NCBI GenBank assembly: GCA_029204225.1
Contig: CM055098.1
Span: forward strand, 7,918,246 to 7,982,245
Source: Diphasiastrum complanatum
Lineage: Eukaryota > Streptophyta > Lycopodiopsida > Lycopodiales > Lycopodiaceae
Direction: 5' to 3'
Length of the DNA stretch: 64,000 bases
Shown here: in pieces, positions 12,798 through 22,954 of the stretch
Layout of the letters: each line of letters starts with the position of its first letter
How positions within the stretch are numbered: the stretch's first letter is position 1
Made by a program: the position numbers and the translations under genes
The notes under the pieces: generated by a model
Seen by the model: the letters and a program-made list of their open reading frames with translations, nothing else
Told to the model about the DNA's origin: nothing
Databases searched by the model: none

Positions 12798-12884
12798 CTC
12801 ACATATATCTGCCATATATTACATATATGTATACAAATATGTGATATTAACATTCTATTTAACAATTTTTGCTAGAACCTCCCG
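12667..12884. repeat. Perfect 218-bp inverted repeat with TA-rich centre
   Basis: Positions 12667-12775 and 12776-12884 are exact reverse complements, checked base by base. The arms carry a unique-looking segment (GCAAAAATTGTTAAATAG through ATATGGCAGATATATGTGAG) and meet in a (TA)n centre. Part of the arm sequence (TATCTGCCATATATTACA onward) occurs again, without its partner, at 14588-14640. The palindrome is therefore an inverted duplication of a local segment. It could be biological or a palindromic assembly artefact. Confidence 0.9.
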
Positions 12885-12901
12885 CCGCGGCGGGAGGTTC
12901 T
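12874..12901. repeat. GC-rich palindrome, cluster 1, copy 1
   Basis: A perfect palindrome AGAACCTCCCGCCG|CGGC...AGGTTCT centred on CCGCGG, overlapping the end of the 218-bp inverted repeat. It is the first of seven related palindromes up to 14540. Confidence 0.9.
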
Positions 12902-12932
12902 GAAATACATTGTCAATTATATATGTATTTAG

Positions 12933-12965
<33 letters not shown>

Positions 12966-12984
12966 GTGTGTGTGTATTGTTATG

Positions 12985-13032
<48 letters not shown>

Positions 13033-13348
13033 TGCATATTGATGGATATTACATTAATATGTATATATTTATATTTATATATACAACTGATATATATATG
13101 TAAATTTCATTCTAAAGTTACAATACATTATTCTGTAAATACATGCATCTTATATAAATGTCCGTTTGAATTGACTATTTCGAATACATTTCACATAACA
13201 TTATATATGTAATCTAACAGACATGATCTAGATTATATCTAAAAGTAATTTACTTTAGTAATAGAGTATGAGCGACCAAACTGAGCTTACTTCTCACTTG
13301 GAATGTGACTGACCATAGACACCTGACTTTGAAAGACTTGAGTGTGTC
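12902..13348. other. TA/TG-rich low-complexity DNA
   Basis: TA tracts at about 12935-12958 and 12988-13028. The rest is AT-rich without a supported gene. Confidence 0.6.
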
Positions 13349-13612
13349 TTGAAAGAACCTCTTTATATATACTATCGTCGAGCTTCGTCCATGTTATCAA
13401 TCCGCGTGAAAATGTTTCTTTTCTCTTTTTTAAAGACACCTCAGCAATCTGCGTTTTCTCACAAATTGTTTAGGCCAGTTACTGCCCCAAGTGTACTATC
13501 CAAACATGCTTTGTTTTTAAAACTCGTATTTGCCATGTCACTGATCCAAAACTTGTTATTATTTGAAACTGAATTTTTAACTACATATTCACGGATTGAT
13601 GACCTGGCATAG
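13349..13612 (+). other. Unrecognised open frame of 87 codons
   Basis: An open frame with a hydrophobic, Phe/Leu-rich product. No family is recognised and no splice or promoter evidence links it to neighbours. Probably chance. Confidence 0.15.
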
Positions 13613-13644
13613 TTCTATATATATTTAATCCAAGAAAAATCCAG

Positions 13645-13666
13645 AACGGGCCTTCCCCGGCCCGTT
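13645..13666. repeat. Short GC stem-loop
   Basis: AACGGGCC and GGCCCGTT form an 8-bp stem around TTCCCC. It is isolated and differs from the CCGCGG-centred palindromes. In a eukaryotic setting it should not be read as a terminator. Confidence 0.5.
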
Positions 13667-13738
13667 ATCTATTACATAAAAATGTATGTTTTTGAAATAT
13701 ATGAGATGCTGAAATAGCTCTACGGGATAAGATAGTGA

Positions 13739-13870
13739 CACGTGGCAAATGGTATATCCCATAAGTACCGTATACATCTATCCATCAAAAAAGGGTATAA
13801 GTAAAACCCCTCCCCTCGACTTCACATTCTCGTTTTAATTCTGAGTATTCTAAGCAATTTTGGAAGCATC
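13739..13870 (+). promoter_or_regulatory. Possible promoter with G-box and TATA box
   Basis: CACGTGGC (G-box/ABRE core) at 13739-13746 is followed by GGGTATAAGTAA at about 13793-13804 and a pyrimidine-rich stretch (CCCCTCCCCTCGACTTCAC). The order and spacing suit a plant promoter upstream of the copy-1 unknown gene on the plus strand. This is a motif match only. Confidence 0.3.
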
Positions 13871-13994
13871 GATTTACTTGCAAGAAAAAGTTTAAATCAA
13901 TGGTATTTTTTGTTCAATTTTGAAGCAACATAAGTTATAAATTTATACTGAAGACCATTTTTATCAAATTGATTTTTTTTCATGAAAAAAATTT

Positions 13995-14346
13995 CAGAAC
14001 CTTCCGCCACGGTGGGAGGTTCTGAGAATACATTTTCCATTTTCTGAGTTTCCCATTTTCCATTAGCTGAGTTAAAACAAATAAATCAGAACCTCCCACC
14101 GCGGTGGGAGGTTCTGAGTTTCCCATTTTCCATTGGCTGAATTCAAAAAACTAAATCAGAACCTCTCGCCTTGGCGGGAGGTTCTGAGTTTCCCATTCTC
14201 CATTTTGTGAGTTCCCCATTTTCCATTGGCTGAGTTAAAAAAAATAAATCAGAATCTTCCGCCGCGGCGGGAGGTTCTGAGTTTTCCATTTTCGTGAAAA
14301 AAAACTCAGAACCTCCTGCCGTGGCGGGAGGTCCATTTTTTATTAC

Positions 14347-14424
<78 letters not shown>

Positions 14425-14540
14425 TGATATATATGTATATATCACATATATATAAGTATATCTATATAAGTATATATATACAAATATATACATATACAAT
14501 AAAAAAAATTCAAAACCTTCTGCTGCAGCTGGAGGTTCTG
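13995..14540. repeat. Cluster 1 of GC-rich palindromes (six copies)
   Basis: Palindromes at 13995-14025, 14086-14117, 14156-14187, 14249-14280, 14304-14333 and a decayed one at 14509-14540. All follow the pattern CAGAACCTCCC-GCCGCGGC-GGGAGGTTCTG. They are separated by 40-60 bp of near-identical spacer containing 'gagtttcccattttccattggctga'-like phrases. The copy at 14086 has CCACC and GGTGG in place of CCGCC and GGCGG, changed on both arms, and is still perfect over 32 bp. The cluster lies in the DNA preceding the conserved exon at 14722. Confidence 0.9.
14349..14422. repeat. (TA)n(TG)n microsatellite
   Basis: A TA tract runs into a TG tract. Another TA tract lies at about 14543-14587. Frames over it are artefacts. 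Confidence 0.95.
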
Positions 14541-14548
14541 AGGATATA

Positions 14549-14591
<43 letters not shown>

Positions 14592-14721
14592 CTGCCATAT
14601 ATTACATATATGTATAGAAATATGTGCTACAAACATTCTATGTTAGGCCCTCAATCTTACATTGCATGAAAACGTTTTTGATATTCTATTTGACATTTAA
14701 TTTGAACTGTATTTTTTGCAG

Positions 14722-15222
14722 GCTTTCTACATCGTAGACCAAACCATTTTCAGGCCCTCCGAGAATGCCTCTCCATTATATCTTACTAGAGGTTGGAAGA
14801 TACTTCATAAACCAAGCTCAAGTGGACCTCATGTGGAAGCCTTTGTGGTAATATCCAATAAATCAATTGGCGATCCTGAATTTTCCATGGATAATGTTGA
14901 AAGTCTTGGCGTAATTTGCGGTATCTACCTTCAAGACGAATTTGCTTTCGACACAGTTGAGTTTATGACTCGCGGCCAAGATGGTTCTGAGCGTCATGTT
15001 ATTTTGTCTTGTGCGGACATTGCACAATTTACTGCTGAGCCACCAACTCATGACTCAAATGAGTTTATTCTTAACTACGAGGGTTCGCTCTTTAATGGAT
15101 TGATGGCCCTATGTAGCAAACATAAGCTATTGATGGAAGTTGAGGGAATACAAAGTGTTTTTTTAGATGTTGCAATTATTGGATCTGCTGCAACTTCTAT
15201 GATTGAAGATATAACAGGAATG
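14722..15222 (+). pseudogene. Conserved exon of an unknown gene family, copy 1
   Basis: The exon starts after a good acceptor, TATTTTTTGCAG at 14710-14721, and is open for about 167 codons. It contains AFYIVDQTIFRPSENASP, TRGWKILHKPSSSGPHVEAF, VVISNKSIGDPEFSMDNVES, GIYLQDEFAFDTVEFMTRGQ and DGSERHVILSCAD. Closely related sequence occurs at 58.5-59.5 kb (minus) and, more diverged, at 32.08 kb. The 59-kb copy continues past the TRM position into a Lys-rich stretch. Here the exon reaches GM at 15222 and then runs straight into a minisatellite, so the gene is cut short. I do not recognise the family. No membrane segment is evident. Confidence 0.7.
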
Positions 15223-16770
15223 GACCGCAGAGGACCGTAGAGGGTCGCATAGGACTGCAGAGGGACCATCCGCCGCGGTGGGTGGAGGGTCGCAGAGGAC
15301 CGTAGAAGGACCATCCATCGTGACGGGTGGTCCGTAGAGGGTCGCAGAGGAACACATAGGACTGCAGAGAGGATCGCAAAGGGACCACCCACAGAGGACC
15401 GTAGAGGGTCGCATAGGACCGTAGAGGGACCACCCGCCGCGGCGGGTGGACCGTAGAGGGTCGCAGAGGATGACATAGGACTGTAGCGGACCGCAGAGGG
15501 ACCACCCACCACGGCGGGTGGATCGTAGAGGGTCGCATAGGACCGTAGAGAGGACCGCAGAGGGACCCGTAGAGGATCGCATAGGATTGCAGAGGATCGC
15601 AGTTGACTGTAGAGGGTCGCATAGGACCGTAGAGGGACCACCCGTCGCGGCGGGTGGACCATAGAAGGTCGTAGAGGACCGCATACGACCGCAGAGGGAC
15701 CACTCGCCGCGGCGGGTGGACCGTAGAGGACCGTAGTGGGACCATAGAGAGACGGTAGAGGACCGTAGAGGGTCGCATAGGACCGCAAAGGCACCGCATT
15801 AGGGACTGTAGAGGACCGCATTAGGGACGTCATTAGGGACCGCATTAGGGACCGTCTCAAAAAAAAGAAAAGAATTGGAGGCTCCACCCACTGTGGCCGG
15901 TGGACCGTAGAGGGTCGCATACGACCAGAGAGGGACATCAAAGGACCGCAAAGGGACCACCCATAGAGGACCGTAGAGGGTCGCATAGGACCGTAGAGGG
16001 ACCACCCGTCGCGGCGGGTGGATTGTAGAGAGTCGCAGAGGACCGTAGAGGGACCACCCGCCGCGGCCGGTTGACCGTAGAGGGTCACAGAGGACTGCTT
16101 AGGACCGTAGAGGACCGTAGAGGGACCACCCGCCGCGACGGGTGGACCGTAGAGGGTCGCATAGGACCGCAAAGCGCCGTAGAGGGTCACATAGGACCTT
16201 AGAGAGACCGCAAAGGCACCGCAGAGGACCGCATTAGGGACATCACTAAGGACCGCATTAGGGACCGTCTCAAAAAAAAAAAATTGGAGGCTCCACCCGC
16301 TGCGGTCAGTGGACCGTAGAGGGTCGCATAGGATTAGAGAGGGACATCAAAGGACCGCAAAGGGACCACCCGCAGAGGACCGTAGAGGACCACAAAGGAC
16401 CGTAGAGGGTTGCATAGGACCGTAGAGAACCACATAGAGGGACCGCAGAGGGAGCGCATTAGGGACCGTCTTAGAAAAAACAAAATTGGAGGCTCCACCC
16501 GCCACGGCAGGTGGACCGTAGAGGGTCGCATAGGACCAAAGAGGGACTTCAAAGAACTGCAGAGGGACTGCATTAGGGACCGCACTAGGGACCATCTCAA
16601 AAAAAAAATTCAATTTTTTTTTCGAATTGTGGAGGCTCCACCCACCGGGGCGGGTGGACGACAGAGGACTGCATTAGGGACGTTGTTAGGGACCACATTA
16701 GGACCGTAGAGGGACCTCAGAGGGACCGCATTGGGAGCGCAGAGTGTTGCATTGGATCCGCGGTGGGTGG
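15223..16770. repeat. GACCGTAGAGGGTCGCATAG minisatellite with embedded palindromes
   Basis: A 1.5-kb array of about 20-bp units (GACCGTAGAGGGTCGCATAG and GACCGTAGAGGGACCACCCG variants), punctuated by CCACCCGCCGCGGCGGGTGG palindromes (cluster 2). Its right half has a higher-order unit containing GCATTAGGGACCGTCTCAAA, an A-run and TTGGAGGCTCCACCC, repeated near 15840, 16255, 16465 and 16585. Absence of stops in some frames makes long spurious minus-strand ORFs (up to 371 codons, Leu/Ser/Pro/Gly-rich). Confidence 0.95.
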
Positions 16771-16841
16771 ACACTCAAAAAAAAATTTCAAATTTTTTTT
16801 TTCAAATTCTGGTGGCGGGTGGATCTCCAAAAACAAATTTT

Positions 16842-16911
16842 CTTGAAATTCTCTTGTCCATATTTTAAAATGGATTTTGAGAAAGTCCAAAATTAATTGA
16901 GACAATGTTGA
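16842..16911 (+). repeat. Terminal block shared with 33842-33911
   Basis: About 70 bp, TTGAAATTCTCTTGTCCA through GAGACAATGTTGAT, match 33842-33911 in the same orientation with scattered changes, and similarity stops just after. Each copy lies downstream of a copy of the unknown gene family, so the block may mark the right end of a duplicated or mobile unit (inference). Confidence 0.7.
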
Positions 16912-18479
16912 TTTGACACTGATAGCCTAGTAGGGTGCAAAAAAACCAAGAATTGGCCGACTACATGAATACTAGTTGACCTACCAAACCTAAAATGTAG
17001 GTTTAGAGTCAAGTTAGACCATGACCAAGAGACTAGTGACCAGACAACAGAGAGTAGGAGTTGGACCAAGTGGCATTTTCTAGGATACCAAACACAGTAC
17101 CAACAGTACAACAGACACCAAGCCATAGGGTACCAAGTTAGGACAAAAGAGTCAAAGTCGATACAAAATGGAATTTACTATGAAACCAAGGGCTAGGGTT
17201 GGACCCCAAGCTCTGAAACCGAAAGCCACTCGCATTATCTAACCACCCTATGTCCTGCCAACATTAGCATCTAGGAGAAATGGAACCTAGAATAAAGCAC
17301 CGATGAATACTATGCACGGGTATAAATGGATCAGAATTGAATAGACTAATAACCAGGTGGAGCTAGTTAGAACATATGTAATACTAGTTAACAAAGTTTG
17401 AGAGACTTCCAAGATAAGTTGGAAAAACCATGAAACCCACATACAATGCCAACTGGTCGCTATTCGCCAATAGGTAGAGTACTACTGTAGATAGGACACA
17501 AAATAGGGATATCTTGGAGACCTAGGTAGAAACAAACAGCAGCCAAAGAGGAATCAGACTCCTAGAAAGGACGACTAGGACTGAGGAGAAGTAGTCGTGG
17601 GCCTTTGTCTCCACTACCTAGAGAAACTGATGGTGAGTCAAGCCAACCCATAATGGATTCTGTTGAGCCATTAGAAATTATAGAAGAACTACGAAAACTT
17701 AAATCAATAGACCCTGCCGAGACACATGTAGAAGATGTAGCACCTACCGTTGAGAGACCCGAAGCCAACATAATGGCAAGGTGTCCTACTGAACCAATCA
17801 TAGTATCCCCAACATATCGAATTGGCTAATAAGCGTGATACATCTTCAAAGTTTCAAGTGGAATATATTGGATAAGAGATTTTATAAATCAACTATCTAC
17901 TGGTTATCGAGTTCATAATACAATATAATTGGCGTTATTGGTTGCCAATTCAACTAAATGTCTGTCGACAACTAGATTTGTTACACAAAGCACATAAAAG
18001 AACAATAATATCTACAATTATCCGAATAAGTTATCAATTTGAGATTTGATAATCTTATATACTACACTTTTCTATCTATTTGAGTTTAGCATGCTATGAC
18101 AATAGTTAACATTCCAGCAGGAGTGTTAATTTTTGAAAAGGGTAGAGAATGAATGATAATTGATGGCTACCTAGAGGTACCTCAGTCAAAGAGGTAGAGT
18201 AAAATACTCCCAAAGAGTGGCCTCCCAAAGTTCGAGATGCCAACATCTCTCTGACAAACCTAGGAACCCTAGAAGAATCAAAGAGCATCAAACTAGGTGC
18301 TTCCATAAGTAGTAATGAGAAAGAGGAGTACGAGCGATTGTGCAGAAAGTACCAGCCATTAGATCTAAAAGGGATTCCACCTGACCTAGTGACCCACATG
18401 ATATTGTTCAAAGAGGAGCCAAACCCATACGACAGAAACAACATCAACTACCCTACCACCTGAAAGAAGGAGTCTACAC
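16912..18479. other. Unassigned DNA, possibly degenerate gypsy internal sequence
   Basis: No clear gene. A plus frame at 17605-17829 (74 codons, acidic) and the text at 18110-18480 precede a Ty3/gypsy RT remnant in the same orientation and may be its decayed upstream part. No Gag or protease motif is readable. Confidence 0.35.
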
Positions 18480-19098
18480 AGAGCTAGAATGACTTCGGAA
18501 TGCTAGGCTAATATTCTCAGTCGAGAATATCGAGTGGGTTCTCAGATAGTGTCTCATACCAAGAAAAAATCCATGCGCATTTGTGCGTGTGTGGACTATA
18601 AGAGGTTAAACGACTAGGAAGAGCTATTACCCGCTGTCGTCATAGACCAAGTCCTAGAAGAATGGGCAGAAGAGAACAATACTCTTTCATGGATTGTTTC
18701 ATTGGCTATAACCAGATAGCCATTGTAGAAGAGAATAAGTTGAAAAATTCATTACTACCACATTTGGAGTTTTCACCTACCACGTTATGCCATTTGGACT
18801 GACTAACGCTCTCGGGACACATCAACAGTTCATGAACAAGCACTTTGAGAACATTCTCTATGATAACCTCAAAATATTCATAGATGACCCCTTTGGGGCA
18901 TCTACTGTCAAGAAACACCTTGCTATGCTGGAGAAGTGTTTCCAAAAATGCGCAACAACGTGCATCACTCTAAATGCCAATAAGTGCATGTTTGGAGTTT
19001 CCTACGAAGTGTTGTTAGGGCACGTGATCAGTAAGTACGACATAACAATCGACCCAAAAAAGATAGCTATAATGACCTCCTCCAAGGATTTCTACTAG
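18480..19098 (+). pseudogene. Ty3/gypsy reverse transcriptase remnant
   Basis: Pieces in shifting frames follow the gypsy RT order: VDYKRLN (canonical VDYRxLN) near 18590, YSFMDCFIGYNQIAIVEEN (canonical YSxxDxxSGYHQI) near 18690, VMPFGLTNA at 18784, then LKIFIDD in place of the YxDD motif near 18870, LNANKCMFGVSYEVLLGHV near 18970 and IDPKKIAIM near 19050. Several stops and frameshifts and a damaged catalytic block (YIDD replaced by FIDD with altered flank) show it is dead. The remnant stops at 19098, where an LTR of another element abuts. Confidence 0.85.
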
Positions 19099-19099
19099 G

Positions 19100-19562
19100 A
19101 TGCTGAATCCATAGAACAACAAGGAAACGGACGGTGGACAAAACAACCCAACCAAACCTAGATCGAACGGATCTAGCCCCCAAGCTATGGATCACCAATC
19201 AATGCTCAATAGGAGAGATGTCACTCCCGCAACATACTACTACCATTGCCACAACCAGACATACACTAGTGAGAGCCCAATGGGTATACTTATACCCTCC
19301 AAGGCCCTAGCACCACTAAGAGTCATTGTGAGACCTCATTGGACACCTCTGTAGCCTATCTGAGCCACATCATCCAGTCATCCTATGACTCACTAATAGA
19401 CCCATACAAATCCACCATCATGAGTTTAGGCCTACAACCATTAATTATGATCTTATACACATAAGGGCCCCAATTCCCTTATAGTCACAATTAAGTTACG
19501 GGTTGTTGGTCTACTAATCCCTAGCATGGACATGCTACCCGAGACCAGTCATGGGCATGACA
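19100..19562 (-). mobile_element. 3' LTR of a Ty3/gypsy element (minus strand)
   Basis: On the minus strand it starts TGTCATGCCCATGACTGG at 19562, directly after a purine tract (AAGGGGGGAAGAA) that follows the end of pol. It runs to about 19100, where it meets the plus-strand gypsy RT remnant, consistent with insertion into that older copy. The inner end and target duplication cannot be fixed by eye. Confidence 0.7.
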
Positions 19563-20240
19563 TTCTTCCCCCCTTATTCAAGTTCTGTCCTCAGAACATA
19601 AAACTAGGGAAGGTCCTCCTTAAGTTTCCCTCTTGTTCCTAGGAATCATCATCATCTGTGCGACTCTTCTGTTGAATCAGATGCTCGGTAACTATATGAT
19701 TTCTGAATCGTTTAGTTCTTATATCCAAGATCTTTCCGGGTTCAAACCGAAACACACCCGATGATTCATCCAACAGGTCCAATTGGTCTCCAGGACCAAG
19801 ATGCTCTCCTTCACGTAGACTCTTCTTGAGTCAGCTTACGTGAAAAACCGGATGCATTTGAGTTCTTTCCGGGAGATCCAACTGGTAAGCTAAGGATCCG
19901 ATCTTTTACAAGATCTAATACGCTCCTTTGTATCTAGGAGACAACTTGTAATGCTTGTCGGTACGCTTTACACTAGGATACTTCGAGATTCTTCAATACA
20001 CCCAAACCCACCATTTGAAAGTCCCAAGATGATTATTTTAGATTTAGCATATTGTCGGTCCCTATCTTGAGAACACTAGACATTCTCACGTGCTATTCGT
20101 AGCATTTCCTGCATTTCATGTAGGAAATCTACCTTCTGAAATTTAATCGTACGAGTCTCTACCGAAATGAGTGATATAGGTTTAAAATTGTACATAAGTA
20201 TGAATGGGCTATAACCGGCAGCCAAATACGTACTATAACT
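19563..20240 (-). pseudogene. Ty3/gypsy integrase C-terminus with chromodomain-like tail
   Basis: Minus-strand reading gives AAGYSPFILMYNFKP (canonical GxSPFxLxYG) near 20220, then HYKLSPRYKGAY (KLSPRYxGP) near 19940, IGSLAYQLDLPERTQMHPVF (VAYRLxLPxxxxIHPVFHVS) near 19870, and ILDIRTKRFRNHIVTEHLIQ with a DDDDS block near 19680, matching the gypsy GPY/F module and a chromodomain remnant. In-frame stops make it a pseudogene. It ends at the polypurine tract of the LTR below. Confidence 0.85.
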
Positions 20241-21420
20241 TAGTCTCCCTCAAAGATAACTTCTTCTCCGAGGAGATTGCAATCAAAATACAGATATCAT
20301 CTGATCTTTTGATCATGTAAGTAATCCTTCTCTTAAACAATCAAGTATAACTAGAATTTGAACTATGATTCGTCAATAATAATTCATCGAATTCTTGTCC
20401 TATACTTAATAAGAGAATGCGATACTCTAGCATAGGCAACTCAATCAAGGGTAGATACACTTCCTAATGAGATTAGATACACTTCCTAATGAGATTGCCA
20501 CCAAAAGATATGCTCGAAGCATTAGTTCTTGCAACTGATTTGTCCTTTTTCGTCTAACCAATGGTCATAAGAACTTAAGCTCAAAGTCGTTTCTGGTTTA
20601 GCGAATATGGTCGATCAAAAGTGACTGATGAACTTCGAATCTCGAATGTTCATGATGTCTTTATCCGTGAAGCCTAAACAGACACTCAAAAAATACCTAA
20701 GCTAAATCAGATGCATTCATGGTAGTCCTTACCCGAATAAACATAACCAATTTGGTAAGATGGCCAATCATACCAAAGTCCCGTTATCTTGTTTATTCCT
20801 CTAAGGTAATCTTACCATGATCAAAGTGGTATATCCTAGAGTCTGAGTTATGATTCTTCAATCACAACTCTCCAGATTCCAAAGACCATACCATAGTATA
20901 TTTATAAGATGTGTACACCTAGCCAGTTAAGGTTTAAGCCCCTTTGTTTATTGCATCAGCCTTCAATGTATTTATCAGAAAAAATCACTTCACAAATTAC
21001 TTCATCCATCACCAAAAACATTGGGCATTAAAATAGAATTTAAGAGAGAATATTTCTCGAAGAGTGCTATTTCACAACCAAAATCTCAATCGGAGATTAT
21101 CTCAAAAAGTTGTCAAACTCCAAAGGGATGGCTATTTGGTGAGATAGTAGATGATTTCGATGTTTTTATTGTTCTATGTATATAATCTGGCTGTTGACAG
21201 ACATTCAACAGAATTGGTGACGAGTATCACCAGTTAAATGTGACTTTATATACAATAACCAAAAGATAGTTGATTTAGACAATTCTCAAATCGAACGTGT
21301 TTCATTAACTAAAGAGAACATCCAATTTTTGGCCAATTCAATATGTCAAACTGTGCTCCTAACAAAGTTTGTCAACAATTCACACAAATGTCTCAGAAAA
21401 ACTTAGATGAGATCCAACAA
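20241..21420. other. Decayed DNA, probably more gypsy internal sequence
   Basis: No readable domain. A small direct duplication, GATACACTTCCTAATGAGAT, occurs twice in tandem around 20455-20500. Confidence 0.35.
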
Positions 21421-22660
21421 TTAGTCCTCAACAACCGACAACGTATCTTAATGGAGTCATCGAAGAAGATATTTACATGATACAACCTGAAGGTTATAAT
21501 ATCGAAGACAAACAAAATCATGTATATAAACTCCACAAAGCACTTTATGACTTGAAGCAATCTACTAGAGCATGGTCAAAGAATCAACACTTTTCTTATA
21601 GATCATGGCTATAAACCAAACACTTTAGATTCTAACGTCTACTTCAAGACTGTGCAACATTCTTTTATTATTATCACTTTGTATGTGGATGACACACTGC
21701 TTTTTAGCAACAATATCGATCTAATAAAAAATGCTAATTCAAAGTTGTCATTCGAATTTGACATGGCAGATCTAGGCGAAGCTCATTACTGTCTAGGTAT
21801 TCAAATTCAAAGAGATAGAAAGCGACAATTGGTCTATATTACTTAGCAAAAATATATTCACAATATTTCGTCAGATATAATCTGATGAATTGCAAGTCAG
21901 CTCACTCACCAATGGACCCAGGACTCAAATTGTCAAAGGACCAATGTCCTCAAACAATCGAAGAGAAGGAGCAAATGCGAGACATTCCTCATCACTCGAT
22001 AATAGGATCTCTTATGTACGCGATGATCTATACCAGACCAGACATAGCTTTTGCATTCAGTTCCTTAAGTTGGTTTATGACCAATCCCGACATTACACAT
22101 TGGAAAGCTCTTATCAGAGTTATGAGATACATTCGAGCTACTATGGACTTTTGCATCAACGACAAATTCAATATTCTCAGTGGTTATTCAGATGCAAGTT
22201 GGGCAGGAGATGTAGACACTCGTAAATCCACATCTAGATTTATATTCTTTCTCAACAACGGTCCTATTTCATGAAATAGTCACAAGCAAACTTCGATAGC
22301 TCTATCTTGTACTGAATCAGAATATATTGTAGTCTCTCAAGTTACAAAGGAAGCATTATGGTTGAGAAACTTACTTTTAGATGTTTGTATGAAACAATTT
22401 GCTCTGACAACTTTATTTTGTGATAATCAAAGTGCTATTGTTTTATCAGCCAACCTCAGATTTCATCATTCTAGGAGTTAGTACATTGAAATTAAGTATC
22501 ACTATGTTAGAAGCAAAGTCCTCGACAAAGAAGTAAACTTGCAGTACTGTCAAACGCAAGACATGATAGCTAATATTTTACTAAGGCACTACGCTTGGAT
22601 TCACACAAAAGATTTTGTGTAGAACTAAGTTCGAAGGTCAAGGCATTCATATTCAAATTA
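21421..22660 (+). pseudogene. Copia reverse transcriptase / RNase H, 3' end of pol
   Basis: The reading follows the copia RVT_2 order: DLKQSTRAW-like text near 21550, SNVYFKT, then LYVDDTLLFSNN (catalytic YVDD) at 21680, DLGEAHYCLGIQI at 21770, SAHSPMDPGLKLSK at 21900, GSLMYAMIYTRPDIAFAFSS at 22010, and the RNase H block GYSDASWAGDVDTRKSTS at 22180 with TESEY at 22315. Stops at 21844 and 22272 and one frame change disable it. It ends just before a purine tract (AAGGGAGAG) and an LTR-like hairpin. Confidence 0.9.
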
Positions 22661-22668
22661 AGGGAGAG
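22661..22668 (+). other. Polypurine tract of the copia element
   Basis: AGGGAGAG directly precedes TGTTAG, the usual copia arrangement for plus-strand priming. Confidence 0.7.
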
Positions 22669-22954
22669 TGTTAGGTTATTCTACTATCGAGAGTGATTCA
22701 TCCGAATTATCGATCTTTAATCTACATCCATTTCATTTATTCAGTTCTGTAGTTTTACACGTGTTTCTACACAGTTTGTAGAAATACTCGAGAATCGTTC
22801 AACAGGTGGCACCAACATATCAGAATGACTTCAACGAGAATTTTGTAGACCATGCAGAAACATGTGTAAAACTGAGAACTGAATAAATGAAATGGATGTA
22901 GATTAAAGATCGATTATTCGGATGAATCACTCTCGATAGTAGAATAATCTAACA
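22669..22954 (+). mobile_element. LTR-like unit that is a large hairpin
   Basis: It begins TGTTAGGTTATTCTACTATC after the polypurine tract and ends ...GATAGTAGAATAATCTAACA. The first ~100 bp and the last ~98 bp are near-perfect reverse complements (a few mismatches), around an ~85-bp unpaired centre. In normal LTRs only the terminal 4-6 bp are inverted. It may be an unusual LTR, or an LTR end that received an inverted duplicate of itself. Confidence 0.8.

Noticed and set aside
12855-13037. Frame rich in Tyr-Ile
   Set aside because: It arises from TA/TG repeats.
13645-13666. Rho-independent terminator
   Set aside because: It is a GC stem-loop but has no T-run, and the context is eukaryotic.
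13995-14333. CRISPR-like array of regularly spaced palindromic repeats
   Set aside because: The spacers are near-identical to each other instead of unique, the surroundings are eukaryotic transposon DNA and no cas gene is present.
15075-16190. Long minus-strand frame of 371 codons, plus overlapping 173-200 codon frames
   Set aside because: They translate the 20-bp minisatellite in different frames. Repetition removes stops, and the products are low-complexity with no independent support.
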